Positions 32,792 to 40,491 of a DNA stretch of 64,000 nucleotides are shown here, one piece after another. The position numbers and the translations under genes were made by a program. The first letter of the stretch is position 1. Each line of letters opens with the position of its first letter. Source of the DNA: an uncultured Draconibacterium sp. (GTDB lineage Bacteria; Bacteroidota; Bacteroidia; Bacteroidales; Prolixibacteraceae); the NCBI GenBank assembly GCA_947492175.1, contig CANLMQ010000014.1, positions 82,572 through 146,571 on the forward strand. Direction: 5' to 3'. The notes below the pieces were generated by a model that was given only the letters and a program-made list of their open reading frames with translations, did not search any database and was not told where the DNA came from.

Positions 32792-33844
32792 ATGAAGAAC
32801 ATTCTAATTACAGGTGGTGCAGGATTTATCGGTTCGCACGTTGTGCGCTTATTTGTAAATAACTACCCCGATTACAAAATTGTAAACCTCGATAAGTTAA
32901 CCTACGCCGGTAACCTCAATAATTTAAAAGATATTGAAAACAAACCCAATTACGAGTTTGTAAAAGGCGATATCGTCGATAGTGAATTTATTCAGAAATT
33001 ATTTGAAGAAAGACAATTCGATGGTGTTATTCATTTGGCTGCCGAATCGCATGTCGATCGTTCCATTTCAAATCCTACCGAGTTTGTTTTTACTAACGTA
33101 ATTGGTACGGTTAATTTACTGAATGCCGCAAAACACATCTGGAAAGATAGTCTCGATGGAAAACGTTTCTACCACATTTCAACCGATGAGGTGTATGGTT
33201 CGCTGGGCAGCGAAGGAATGTTTACCGAAGAAACCAGTTACGACCCGCACAGTCCGTATTCGGCATCGAAAGCCAGCTCCGACCATTTTGTAAGGGCTTA
33301 CCTCGATACCTTTGGTCTGCCAACGGTAATCTCAAACTGTTCGAATAATTACGGTTCTTTTCAGTTTCCCGAGAAGCTGATTCCTCTCTTTATCCACAAT
33401 ATTAAAAACAACAAACCGCTGCCTGTTTATGGCAAAGGAGAAAATGTACGCGACTGGCTTTGGGTGGTAGATCATGCCCGTGCCATCGATGTAATTTTCC
33501 ATAAGGGCGAGATTGGCGAAACTTACAACATTGGAGGTTTTAACGAGTGGACTAACATCGATCTGATTAAGGTAATGTGTAAGAAGATGGATGAAAAGCT
33601 GGGACACCCCGTTGGTGAGTCGGAAAAACTGATTACCTATGTAAAAGACCGTGCCGGACATGATCTGCGTTACGCCATTGATGCTACAAAAATTAAGAAT
33701 GAACTGGGCTGGGAACCTTCGCTTCAGTTTGAAGAAGGTATTGAAAAAACAATAGACTGGTACCTCGAAAACACAGACTGGCTCGAAAATGTTACTTCGG
33801 GCGATTACCAGAAATACTACGAGCAGCAGTATGTAAAAAGATAA
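32792..33844 (+). CDS. rfbB: dTDP-glucose 4,6-dehydratase
   Basis: Makes dTDP-4-keto-6-deoxyglucose, the entry step to dTDP-rhamnose and related surface sugars. The 350-residue SDR protein has GGAGFIGSHVVRLF, NLDKLTYAGNLNNL, AAESHVDRSI, the active-site STDEVYGSLG, YSASKASSDHF (Tyr156, Lys160) and NNYGSFQFPEKLIPL. These are the RmlB signatures. No rfbA/C/D genes are adjacent in the window, so the pathway is completed elsewhere. Confidence 0.95.
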   Translation: MKNILITGGAGFIGSHVVRLFVNNYPDYKIVNLDKLTYAGNLNNLKDIENKPNYEFVKGDIVDSEFIQKLFEERQFDGVIHLAAESHVDRSISNPTEFVFTNVIGTVNLLNAAKHIWKDSLDGKRFYHISTDEVYGSLGSEGMFTEETSYDPHSPYSASKASSDHFVRAYLDTFGLPTVISNCSNNYGSFQFPEKLIPLFIHNIKNNKPLPVYGKGENVRDWLWVVDHARAIDVIFHKGEIGETYNIGGFNEWTNIDLIKVMCKKMDEKLGHPVGESEKLITYVKDRAGHDLRYAIDATKIKNELGWEPSLQFEEGIEKTIDWYLENTDWLENVTSGDYQKYYEQQYVKR

Positions 33845-33859
33845 AATCCAGTATTTTTT

Positions 33860-34270
33860 ATGGCCCCACAAGAAATAAACGAGATAACTGAACATTTTCT
33901 TAATGAGAAAAGGAATGGAAAAGATTTCTCCGGAATTAAGAAGGAGTTGGTAACTTATAATCTGAACGAGGATGAAATAAAGGAGGTCCTGAAGGAAATT
34001 GACCGTCATATTTTTCACGAGGAGATAAATGCAATTAATAAATCGGGGGCATATGAAATTATATTGATAGGCTTGGCTCTGATTATTGTTGGTTTGGTAA
34101 TAACGTTTGGGACTTTGTTCGGTTTGTTTAATACAGGTAGTTCTTTTATTGTAATGTATGGCCCAATTATAGGAGGTGCAGGAATACTGCTTTCTGGCTT
34201 AAGAAAAAACAGGAGGCACAGGGTTTCCGCGACGAGCATAAAAGATGGCTATTTCCGAAAAAGAACATAA
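33860..34270 (+). CDS. hypothetical protein with two transmembrane helices
   Basis: A 136-residue protein I do not recognise. Residues 1-55 are charged and helical (EINEITEHFLNEKRNGKDF, NLNEDEIKEVLKEIDRHIF). Two hydrophobic helices follow (about residues 64-92 and 96-114), and the tail is basic (RKNRRHRVSATS). The N-terminal part resembles small helical bundles seen before membrane segments in Bacteroidetes proteins, but no function can be given. It starts 15 bp after the rfbB stop. Confidence 0.6.
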   Translation: MAPQEINEITEHFLNEKRNGKDFSGIKKELVTYNLNEDEIKEVLKEIDRHIFHEEINAINKSGAYEIILIGLALIIVGLVITFGTLFGLFNTGSSFIVMYGPIIGGAGILLSGLRKNRRHRVSATSIKDGYFRKRT

Positions 34271-34391
34271 CTTAAAACGAATATCGGGAGGAATAGGCCT
34301 GTAGCTTGTATTTCCTATTTTTTTCTAAGGTTAAGAAAGTAAGTAGAAACAAAAATAAACTTCCAAAAGTTTCAGGAACAGAAATTTATAC

Positions 34392-34400
34392 TATCTTTGC
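34392..34400 (+). promoter_or_regulatory. -7 box TATCTTTGC of rpsP
   Basis: TATCTTTGC is an exact TAnnTTTG match, 32 bp before the rpsP ATG. A TTTC lies 18 bp upstream of it. It supports the short rpsP start rather than the in-frame ATG at 34306. Confidence 0.65.
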
Positions 34401-34431
34401 GCCACATTTTTCAAAATTAAAAAATAGAATT

Positions 34432-35037
34432 ATGCCAGTAAAAATGAGATTAGCGCGACACGGTCGCAAACGCTACGCATACTACCACATTGTAGTAGCA
34501 GATAGCAGGGCGCCACGAGATGGCAGGTACATTGAAAGAATTGGCTCGTACAATCCTAACACTGATCCTGCTACTATCGATCTCGATTTTGACAAAGCTT
34601 ACGACTGGCTTGTTAAAGGCGCACAACCAACCGACACCGTTAGGGCAATTTTGTCGTACAAAGGTGTTATGTACAAAAAGCACCTGATGGGTGGTGTTAA
34701 AAAAGGAGCATTCGACGAAGCTGAAGCTGAAAAACGCTTAGACAATTGGATTGCAGAGAAAGAAGCTAAAATTCAGGCAAAAATTGACAAATTAGCCGGA
34801 GATGCAGCTGCTGAAACTCAAAAACAATTGGAAGCTGAAACGAAGATTAATGAAGAAAGAGCTGCTGCAATTGCTGCAAGAGATGCAGAACTAGCCGCTG
34901 AAGCTGAAGCTGCTGCCGCTGCTGCAAAAGCAGAAGAAGCTGCTGCAGAGGCTACAGAAGAAGCAACTGCAGAAGCACCGGCAACAGAAGAGCCTGCTGC
35001 TGATGAAGAAGCTCCAAAAGAAGGTGCGGAATCTTAA
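34432..35037 (+). CDS. rpsP: 30S ribosomal protein S16
   Basis: Small-subunit ribosomal protein of 201 residues. The first 80 residues are a normal S16 (MPVKMRLARHGRKRYAYYHI, then SRAPRDGRYIERIGSYNP). After about residue 110 there is a long Ala/Glu-rich tail (AEAEAAAAAAKAEEAAAEA) that roughly doubles the usual length; such tails occur in Bacteroidetes S16. The start is set by the promoter box at 34392 and by the S16 N terminus. A terminator separates it from rimM. Confidence 0.95.
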   Translation: MPVKMRLARHGRKRYAYYHIVVADSRAPRDGRYIERIGSYNPNTDPATIDLDFDKAYDWLVKGAQPTDTVRAILSYKGVMYKKHLMGGVKKGAFDEAEAEKRLDNWIAEKEAKIQAKIDKLAGDAAAETQKQLEAETKINEERAAAIAARDAELAAEAEAAAAAAKAEEAAAEATEEATAEAPATEEPAADEEAPKEGAES

Positions 35038-35061
35038 GAAAGACAACACATCTTATTATAG

Positions 35062-35095
35062 AAAACCATCCGTCGGCTGACGGATGGTTTTTTTT
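35062..35095 (+). terminator. intrinsic terminator of rpsP
   Basis: AAAACCATCCGTC and GACGGATGGTTTT form a perfect 13-bp stem with a 4-base loop, ending in a T run, between rpsP and rimM. Confidence 0.92.
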
Positions 35096-35118
35096 GATTT
35101 GAACTTTACCGAAATAGT

Positions 35119-35127
35119 TATCTTTGC
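35119..35127 (+). promoter_or_regulatory. -7 box TATCTTTGC of rimM
   Basis: TATCTTTGC ends only 4 bases before the rimM ATG at 35132; TTTG lies 17 bp upstream (35098-35101). Transcription would begin at or just beside the start codon, so the mRNA may be leaderless. It also excludes the in-frame start at 35084. Confidence 0.6.
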
Positions 35128-35131
35128 ATTT

Positions 35132-35659
35132 ATGGAAACGATACCAAAAGCAGATTGCGAAAAAATAGGTTATTTTAGAAAAACACACGGCGTACAAGGC
35201 GATGTGGTTCTTGAGTATGAACCGCAGTTTGAATATTCTATTGAAGAAACCGATCACTTTTTTATAGAGCTGGAAGGTTTGCTGGTGCCTTTTTTTATCG
35301 CCAAAAACGGATTCCGGTTTACCACCGCAAAATCGGCCATTGTATCGTTCGATTGGGTGGATACCGAAAAATATGCAAAACGTTTGGTTGGTAGTTCTGT
35401 ATATCTGTTCAAAAGCGATATAATCGACGAGCCTGATGAGAGTGAGTCAATGCTGGAAGGCTTTCTGTTAATTGATGAACAACTGGGCGAAATAGGAATG
35501 ATTAACCAGGTGGATGATTATTCGGGAAACATCGTATTAACCGTTAATTACCGAGGTAATGAAATACTGGTTCCGTATAACGACGATATTGCCGTTTCGA
35601 TGGATGAAACATTAAAAACAATTACGCTGAAGCTTCCTGACGGAATTCTTGATGATTAG
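35132..35659 (+). CDS. rimM: 16S rRNA-processing protein RimM
   Basis: Assists maturation of the 30S head and contacts S19. The 175-residue protein has the N-terminal RimM barrel (KIGYFRKTHGVQGDVVLEYE) and C-terminal PRC-like domain (LGEIGMINQVDDYSGNIVLTVNYRGNEILVPYNDDIA). The start METIPKAD matches the family length; the 16 extra upstream codons overlap the promoter. It sits next to rpsP as in many bacteria, but with its own promoter and a terminator in between. Confidence 0.93.
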   Translation: METIPKADCEKIGYFRKTHGVQGDVVLEYEPQFEYSIEETDHFFIELEGLLVPFFIAKNGFRFTTAKSAIVSFDWVDTEKYAKRLVGSSVYLFKSDIIDEPDESESMLEGFLLIDEQLGEIGMINQVDDYSGNIVLTVNYRGNEILVPYNDDIAVSMDETLKTITLKLPDGILDD

Positions 35660-35719
35660 TTGCAACTGGTTTAAGATAAATCAGTGAGACTATGATCTTG
35701 TTTTTAAAAATTATTTAGC

Positions 35720-35850
35720 CGAACTGATCCCGAGCGATAGACGAGGGATTTCAGGAGTTATATTCCCCACAGCTTGGTACGAATAAAATAATGATTAACC
35801 AATGTGATACCTCGTCGGCTTGCTGCGAGGAGTTTCATTTTGAATATGGA
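35720..35850. repeat. non-coding region with two inverted repeats
   Basis: ATCCC/GGGAT (35727-35731 and 35745-35749) and CCTCG/CGAGG (35810-35814 and 35826-35830) form two short stems in a gene-free region after rimM. The CCTCG...CGAGG...TTTCATTT layout resembles elements found repeatedly in Bacteroidetes genomes, from memory only. Confidence 0.4.
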
Positions 35851-35910
35851 TTAATCAGATTGAATCAATCTGCTTCCAATCTATCATCAATCTTTTCTGG
35901 TTTGTTTAGG

Positions 35911-36405
35911 CTAGGGCAGCAAGGTGTAATGCCCGTGAATACATAGCCATTTCCCGTTTTCCTTAACAAAAATTCGAGTCGATTTTCCTGACGATGAAAA
36001 CTCTTTGCCGTTGGTAGTTCCATGGTCTGACCAGTAATAAGTAATCCAGGCGACATTTCCGTTTATCGTAATCTTCGGATCGAGCATTTCAGTATGAATA
36101 TTTTTTGAGTCTTTTATCCATGCCAGAGTAGCATTAACTTCAGTCTCTTTCCCTTCCAATAGAACTGGGTCGGTTTCGCCAAACTGCGTAAAATCGGGAT
36201 GAATGTATTTTGCGTATCGTTCAATGTCGTCATGCTCGATGGCGTTCCACATGTCGTTTAACGCCGACTTTATTTCTTCTTTTTCTGCTTCAGTATTTAA
36301 ACCCGGATTGACATTTGCAGACTGTTTACAGCCCAATATACCCAATGTTAATACTAATAATAAAATTGCTTTTGTTGTTCGGAGTTTGATCTTTCTGTTA
36401 AGCAT
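35911..36405 (-). CDS. SnoaL/DUF4440-like (NTF2-fold) lipoprotein
   Basis: A 164-residue envelope lipoprotein (LGILGC). The mature part has the NTF2-like pattern: helix EIKSALNDMWNAIEHDDIERYAKYIHPDFTQFG, then strands ending STRIFVKENGKWLCIHGHYTLLP. Such domains bind or isomerise small molecules; no catalytic residues can be assigned. It is divergent from the head-GIN gene, 111 bp away. Confidence 0.83.
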   Translation of the reverse strand: MLNRKIKLRTTKAILLLVLTLGILGCKQSANVNPGLNTEAEKEEIKSALNDMWNAIEHDDIERYAKYIHPDFTQFGETDPVLLEGKETEVNATLAWIKDSKNIHTEMLDPKITINGNVAWITYYWSDHGTTNGKEFSSSGKSTRIFVKENGKWLCIHGHYTLLP

Positions 36406-36516
36406 AAAAATGTTTTTGTGCTAAATATCGTTAAAAAAAGTAGTAGCATGCAACTTTGGTGTATTTTAACCGTCGTTAATAAAAATTCAAATAAATAAAG
36501 TTGTAAAAACAGATAG

Positions 36517-37224
36517 ATGATGAAGACAAAAATTTTATTCTTAAGCCTGTTGATAGTGGGCATTTTTATTGTTAGTCAGGTTCGTGCGGAGGAAGAAAAA
36601 CGTGATGTTGCAGTTTTTTCTGAAATATCGTTAAATGTTCCGGGAAAAGTATATCTGGAACAAAGCAATAAACAGAGTGTGCGTATTGTTGCCAAACAAT
36701 CAACTCTTGATGATATTATTACTGAAGTGAAAGGACGAAAACTAATTATCCGTTTTCCCGGGAAAAATATATTTAACCGAAGCTTTAAACCCGGTAATAT
36801 TGAGATATACATTTCAGTTCCTGAGGTTGATGCTCTGGGAGTTTCCGGCTCGGGTAATATTTTGGCGGAAGATTTGGAAGCCAGAATTATTAACCTTGCG
36901 GTAAGTGGTAGCGGAAATATTGAAATTGATGATCTTGATTCAAAAAAGGTAAAAGGTTCGATTTCGGGTTCAGGAAATATTAATATTGGAAATGGAGGCG
37001 TGGCCGAAGAACTTTCTGTTTCGATTTCGGGTTCGGGTAACTTTAATGCAAAAAGTTTTGAGGCAGACCAGGTAACTGTTCATACATCCGGTTCGGGAAC
37101 TTGTACGGTTTTTTCCAATGGTTCTGTAAAAGCACGTGTTGCAGGTTCCGGAAACATTTATTACAAGGGAAATCCAAGTATCGATTCTTCGGTAGCCGGC
37201 TCTGGTAAAGTACGGAAAATGTAA
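36517..37224 (+). CDS. head-GIN domain (DUF2807) exported protein
   Basis: A 235-residue secreted protein with signal peptide (ending SQVRA). The body is a right-handed parallel beta-solenoid-like repeat with the recurring word SGSGN (seen in VSGSGNILAE, VSGSGNIEID, ISGSGNINIG, ISGSGNFNAK, VAGSGNIYYK), the hallmark of DUF2807, a putative adhesin or protective head domain. The function is not known. Two ATGs are adjacent at the start. A hairpin terminator follows. Confidence 0.9.
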   Translation: MMKTKILFLSLLIVGIFIVSQVRAEEEKRDVAVFSEISLNVPGKVYLEQSNKQSVRIVAKQSTLDDIITEVKGRKLIIRFPGKNIFNRSFKPGNIEIYISVPEVDALGVSGSGNILAEDLEARIINLAVSGSGNIEIDDLDSKKVKGSISGSGNINIGNGGVAEELSVSISGSGNFNAKSFEADQVTVHTSGSGTCTVFSNGSVKARVAGSGNIYYKGNPSIDSSVAGSGKVRKM

Positions 37225-37246
37225 ATACAATTACGAGAGTAATAAC

Positions 37247-37279
37247 AACAACCACTCTGTTTGCTCAGGGTGGTTGTTT
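37247..37279 (+). terminator. intrinsic terminator of the head-GIN gene
   Basis: AACAACCACTCTG and CAGGGTGGTTGTT form a 13-bp stem with one G-T pair and a 6-base loop, followed by TTA. The T run is short. Confidence 0.65.
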
Positions 37280-37351
37280 ATACCAATTTTATTTCGAACT
37301 TAGCCTTAAATATTCTGGAATAATAAGACTAAGTTTGATGTAATATTGGTA

Positions 37352-37915
37352 TTACTTTCTGATAATATCTATTTGCCCTCCTGTACCCAGTTTTATTATA
37401 CTTGATGGTTGTGCAGGTGTTGTATCGTCCTGACGGTATTCAACAACATAATCTACCTGGCTTTTTATTTCCTCTGAAATCTCATCGAAAAAAGCAGGAG
37501 CTTTATCACCGCTTATATTTGCAGATGTTGAAACCAGCGGGCGCCTGAAACGCTGCAAAAGCTGGCTGGTAAACTTTTCGTTGGTAAAGCGAATCCCAAT
37601 ACTTCCGTCTTCGGCAATCAGATTTTTTGCAAGATTTTTGGCTCCCGGGTAGATAACTGTTAACGGAGTAGTTGAAATTTCTACTAAATCCCAGGCAACT
37701 TCCGGTACCTCCTCAACATAGCGGTCGAGCAAAGCAGGGTTTTCCATTAAAACCAACATGCTTTTCGAATCTTCACGTTTTTTAATTGTGTAAATGCGAT
37801 TTACGGCTTCTTCGTTGGTTGCATCGCATCCAATTCCCCATATTGTATCGGTTGGGTAAAGTATAATTCCTCCGGCTTTTAAAACTTCAACTGCCTTTTT
37901 AAGATCGTCGTGCAT
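37352..37915 (-). CDS. threonylcarbamoyl-AMP synthase (Sua5/YciO/YrdC family)
   Basis: Makes the threonylcarbamoyl-adenylate used for t6A37 in ANN-decoding tRNAs. The 187-residue YrdC-type protein has GGIILYPTDTIWGIGCDATN, then IKKREDSKSMLVLM, and VSTSANISGDKAPAFF near the C terminus. The short form lacks the C-terminal Sua5 extension. Another family member could exist elsewhere in the genome. It begins 1 bp after the stop of the glycosyltransferase gene. Confidence 0.9.
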   Translation of the reverse strand: MHDDLKKAVEVLKAGGIILYPTDTIWGIGCDATNEEAVNRIYTIKKREDSKSMLVLMENPALLDRYVEEVPEVAWDLVEISTTPLTVIYPGAKNLAKNLIAEDGSIGIRFTNEKFTSQLLQRFRRPLVSTSANISGDKAPAFFDEISEEIKSQVDYVVEYRQDDTTPAQPSSIIKLGTGGQIDIIRK

Positions 37916-37916
37916 G

Positions 37917-39029
37917 TTATTTTAATGATATTTCAGAGTACAAAGAAATCAATTTTTCAACATATTTTTCTGGCCTGAACTCTTCTGCTCTGGCTTCTCC
38001 TCTTTTTACAAGCTCTCCACGGAACGTACTGTCGGTTAAAATTTTCTGAATATTTTCACCCAGCACCTCAATATTATCCGGCGAGCAAAGTACTGCCGCA
38101 TCGCCGGCCGTTTCGGGCAGACATGAAACATTCGATGTTATTACCGGACATTTGCAGGCCATCGATTCGATCACAGGTAAGCCAAAACCTTCAAAAACCG
38201 AAATGTAAACCGACAAACTTGCCAACTGGTAAATTGCAGCCAAATCTTTTTCAGGAATGTTTTTCAGAAAAATTACCTGATCTTTTATATTGTTTGCGGC
38301 AATATATTTATGAATATCGTTACAATACGAGGTTGGATTGCCCACAAAAATTACCGGGATGGAATTGTTAATGCTATGAAGTACTTTTAATATGGAGAGT
38401 TGATTCTTCCGTTCTTCAACCGTTCCAACTGATAAAATAAATTCACCGGGTAGTTTGTATTTTTCCCTGACTTTTTTGGTTTCTGCTTTTTCGAAAAACA
38501 AGGGAGAAATTGCCTGGTGTAAAATCTCTATCTTATTAGGATCGGCACCAATAAAACTTATAATATCATCCTTTGTCTGCTCACTTATTGCCACAATTTT
38601 AGTCGCAGCCGAACAGGCATATTTAACTTTATTGAAATAGATGGCCCTGTCGAACGTTTTATAAAACTCAGGGTAGCGTATAAAAATTAAATCGTGAACA
38701 GTTACCAGCGATGGAATATTGGTTTTATGTATTCCTTTGGGTAGTTCGTTACTTAATCCATGAAAAAGGTCCAGTTCTTTTTCCTTTAACTCTTCGCTTA
38801 GTTTAAAGGTGCGCCAAATTGATTTTTTCCATTTTGAATCAGATCTGGGCGGGGCTACAATTTTAAATGAGTCCTGCTTTTCCAGTAAGCCAATTTTAAT
38901 CTCCGGAGTAAACAAAGTATACTCATTTTCGGAATAATATTTTTGTAGTGCATTTAACGTTGTTCGGCTGTAGTTTCCCAGGCCGGAGGTATTTAAAAAT
39001 GCCCTTTTTGCGTCGAATCCTATTCTCAT
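37917..39029 (-). CDS. GT4-family glycosyltransferase
   Basis: A 370-residue GT-B enzyme. The N-terminal domain starts MRIGFDAKRAFLNTSGLGNYSR; the C-terminal donor domain carries SVGTVEERKNQLSILKV and the EGFGLPVIESMACKCPVITSN motif (E-x7-E) that binds the nucleotide sugar. It is likely involved in exopolysaccharide or LPS sugar transfer; donor and acceptor are unknown. It is directly followed by the Sua5-type gene, and lysA lies upstream across a terminator. Confidence 0.9.
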   Translation of the reverse strand: MRIGFDAKRAFLNTSGLGNYSRTTLNALQKYYSENEYTLFTPEIKIGLLEKQDSFKIVAPPRSDSKWKKSIWRTFKLSEELKEKELDLFHGLSNELPKGIHKTNIPSLVTVHDLIFIRYPEFYKTFDRAIYFNKVKYACSAATKIVAISEQTKDDIISFIGADPNKIEILHQAISPLFFEKAETKKVREKYKLPGEFILSVGTVEERKNQLSILKVLHSINNSIPVIFVGNPTSYCNDIHKYIAANNIKDQVIFLKNIPEKDLAAIYQLASLSVYISVFEGFGLPVIESMACKCPVITSNVSCLPETAGDAAVLCSPDNIEVLGENIQKILTDSTFRGELVKRGEARAEEFRPEKYVEKLISLYSEISLK

Positions 39030-39055
39030 TTTCTGTATTGTTTGCGCCTAAAATA

Positions 39056-39084
39056 CAAAAAAGGCCGGGTAAAAGTACCCGGCC
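39056..39084 (-). terminator. intrinsic terminator of lysA
   Basis: GGCCGGGTA and TACCCGGCC form a perfect 9-bp stem with a 4-base loop. On the minus strand it runs into TTTTTT, 28 bp past the lysA stop. Confidence 0.88.
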
Positions 39085-39111
39085 CGAATATAATTTTTTG
39101 TGTTTTGATGT

Positions 39112-40377
39112 CTATACTTCAAAATCTTTTATTCCTTCGAAATTTAGTGTTGCGAAATAATCCTCAAGCGTTTCTGCGCGGCGTATTTCAGCCACATCGC
39201 CGTTTTCGCGCAGCATCAATTCGGCCGACCTTAGTTTTCCGTTGTAATTAAATCCCATTGAGTGCCCGTGAGCACCTGCATCGTGAATCACAACAATATC
39301 GTCGGGTTCCAGTTCGGGTAGCATTCGGTCGATGGCAAACTTGTCGTTGTTTTCACAAAGCGAACCGGTAACATCGTATTTTACATTTGCTTCAGCGTTC
39401 TCTTTTCCGGCAACGGTAATGTGGTGATACGCACCGTAAAGAGCTGGACGCATGAGGTTTGCCATACAAGCATCCAACCCTGCAAATGTTTTATAGGTTT
39501 CTTTAATGTGACGAACTTTTGTTACCAGGTATCCGTAAGGACCGGTAATCGCACGTCCCAGTTCGAAGAATATTTTTAAAGGCGCCAAACCATTGCCAAC
39601 AATCATCTTGTTATAAAGCTTTTCAATTTCGGCACTTACAAATTCCAGGTCAACAGGTTTGTCTTCCGGTTTGTACGGAATTCCAACGCCACCACCCAGG
39701 TTAGCAAATTCAATTTTTACACCGGTCTCATTATAAACTTCAAGAATAAGTTTAAAGAGTATTTCAGCAGTTTCAACAAAATAAGTTTTATCTAATTCGT
39801 TTGAAGCTACCATGGTGTGAATTCCAAAATGTTTTACACCTTTTTCTTTTAAAATACGATAACCTTCAATTATTTGCTTGTGCGTAAAACCATATTTAGC
39901 GTCTTCCGGATGCCCAATAATCAGGTTTCCCTGTTTTAAATCGCCCGGATTGTAGCGCATACAAATGGTTTCGGGTAAGCCTACATTTTTCTCTACAAAG
40001 TCGATGTGCGAAATGTCATCGAGATTAATAATTGCACCCAGATCTTTTGCTAGCTGAAATTCGTAGGCAGGAGTATCGTTCGAAGTCAGCATAATTTCAT
40101 TGCCGCTCATACCAATACGTTTTGCCAGTTCCAGTTCGGCAATCGAGCTGCAGTCAATTCCAAAACCTTCTTCACGCAAAACCTTCATCAGGTAAGGATT
40201 TGGAGCCGATTTTATGGCATAAAACTCTTTAAATCCTTCGTTCCACGAAAAAGCTTTTGTAAAGTAACGTGCATTTTCGCGCATTGCTTTCTCATCATAT
40301 ATGTGGAAGGGTGTTGGGTGTTTCTCAATTATTTTTTCCAGTTGTTCTTTTGAGAACGGTAATTGTTTTTGTGCCAT
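39112..40377 (-). CDS. lysA: diaminopimelate decarboxylase
   Basis: PLP enzyme that makes L-lysine from meso-diaminopimelate. The 421-residue fold-III protein has the PLP lysine in EFYAIKSAPNP (Lys56), FGIHTMVASNELD, GGGVGIPY for the phosphate, ELGRAITGPYGY and the catalytic Cys in VTGSLCENNDKF, followed by GAHGHSMGFNYNGKLRSAELML. This last pattern fits DapDC; carboxynorspermidine decarboxylase is a less likely alternative. Monocistronic with promoter and terminator. Confidence 0.88.
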   Translation of the reverse strand: MAQKQLPFSKEQLEKIIEKHPTPFHIYDEKAMRENARYFTKAFSWNEGFKEFYAIKSAPNPYLMKVLREEGFGIDCSSIAELELAKRIGMSGNEIMLTSNDTPAYEFQLAKDLGAIINLDDISHIDFVEKNVGLPETICMRYNPGDLKQGNLIIGHPEDAKYGFTHKQIIEGYRILKEKGVKHFGIHTMVASNELDKTYFVETAEILFKLILEVYNETGVKIEFANLGGGVGIPYKPEDKPVDLEFVSAEIEKLYNKMIVGNGLAPLKIFFELGRAITGPYGYLVTKVRHIKETYKTFAGLDACMANLMRPALYGAYHHITVAGKENAEANVKYDVTGSLCENNDKFAIDRMLPELEPDDIVVIHDAGAHGHSMGFNYNGKLRSAELMLRENGDVAEIRRAETLEDYFATLNFEGIKDFEV

Positions 40378-40402
40378 TTTGTATCGTATTATAAAAGGAA
40401 TA

Positions 40403-40410
40403 CAAAAATA
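40403..40410 (-). promoter_or_regulatory. -7 box TATTTTTG of lysA
   Basis: On the minus strand the bases read TATTTTTG, a TAnnTTTG match 25 bp upstream of the lysA ATG. No clear -33 box was seen. Confidence 0.4.
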
Positions 40411-40491
40411 GAAATTAAGTTTAATGTCGTAGAATTATTCTAAATAAATGAAGGGATATGCGAATATGAATTAACCGGAAGTTTACAATTC

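Noticed and set aside
34306..34431. N-terminal extension of S16
   Set aside because: It spans the promoter box at 34392 and has no S16-like sequence; the ATG at 34432 fits the family.
39112..40377. Carboxynorspermidine decarboxylase (nspC)
   Set aside because: Length and the C-terminal GSLCENND and GAHGHSMGFNYNG patterns fit diaminopimelate decarboxylase better, and no polyamine genes are adjacent.
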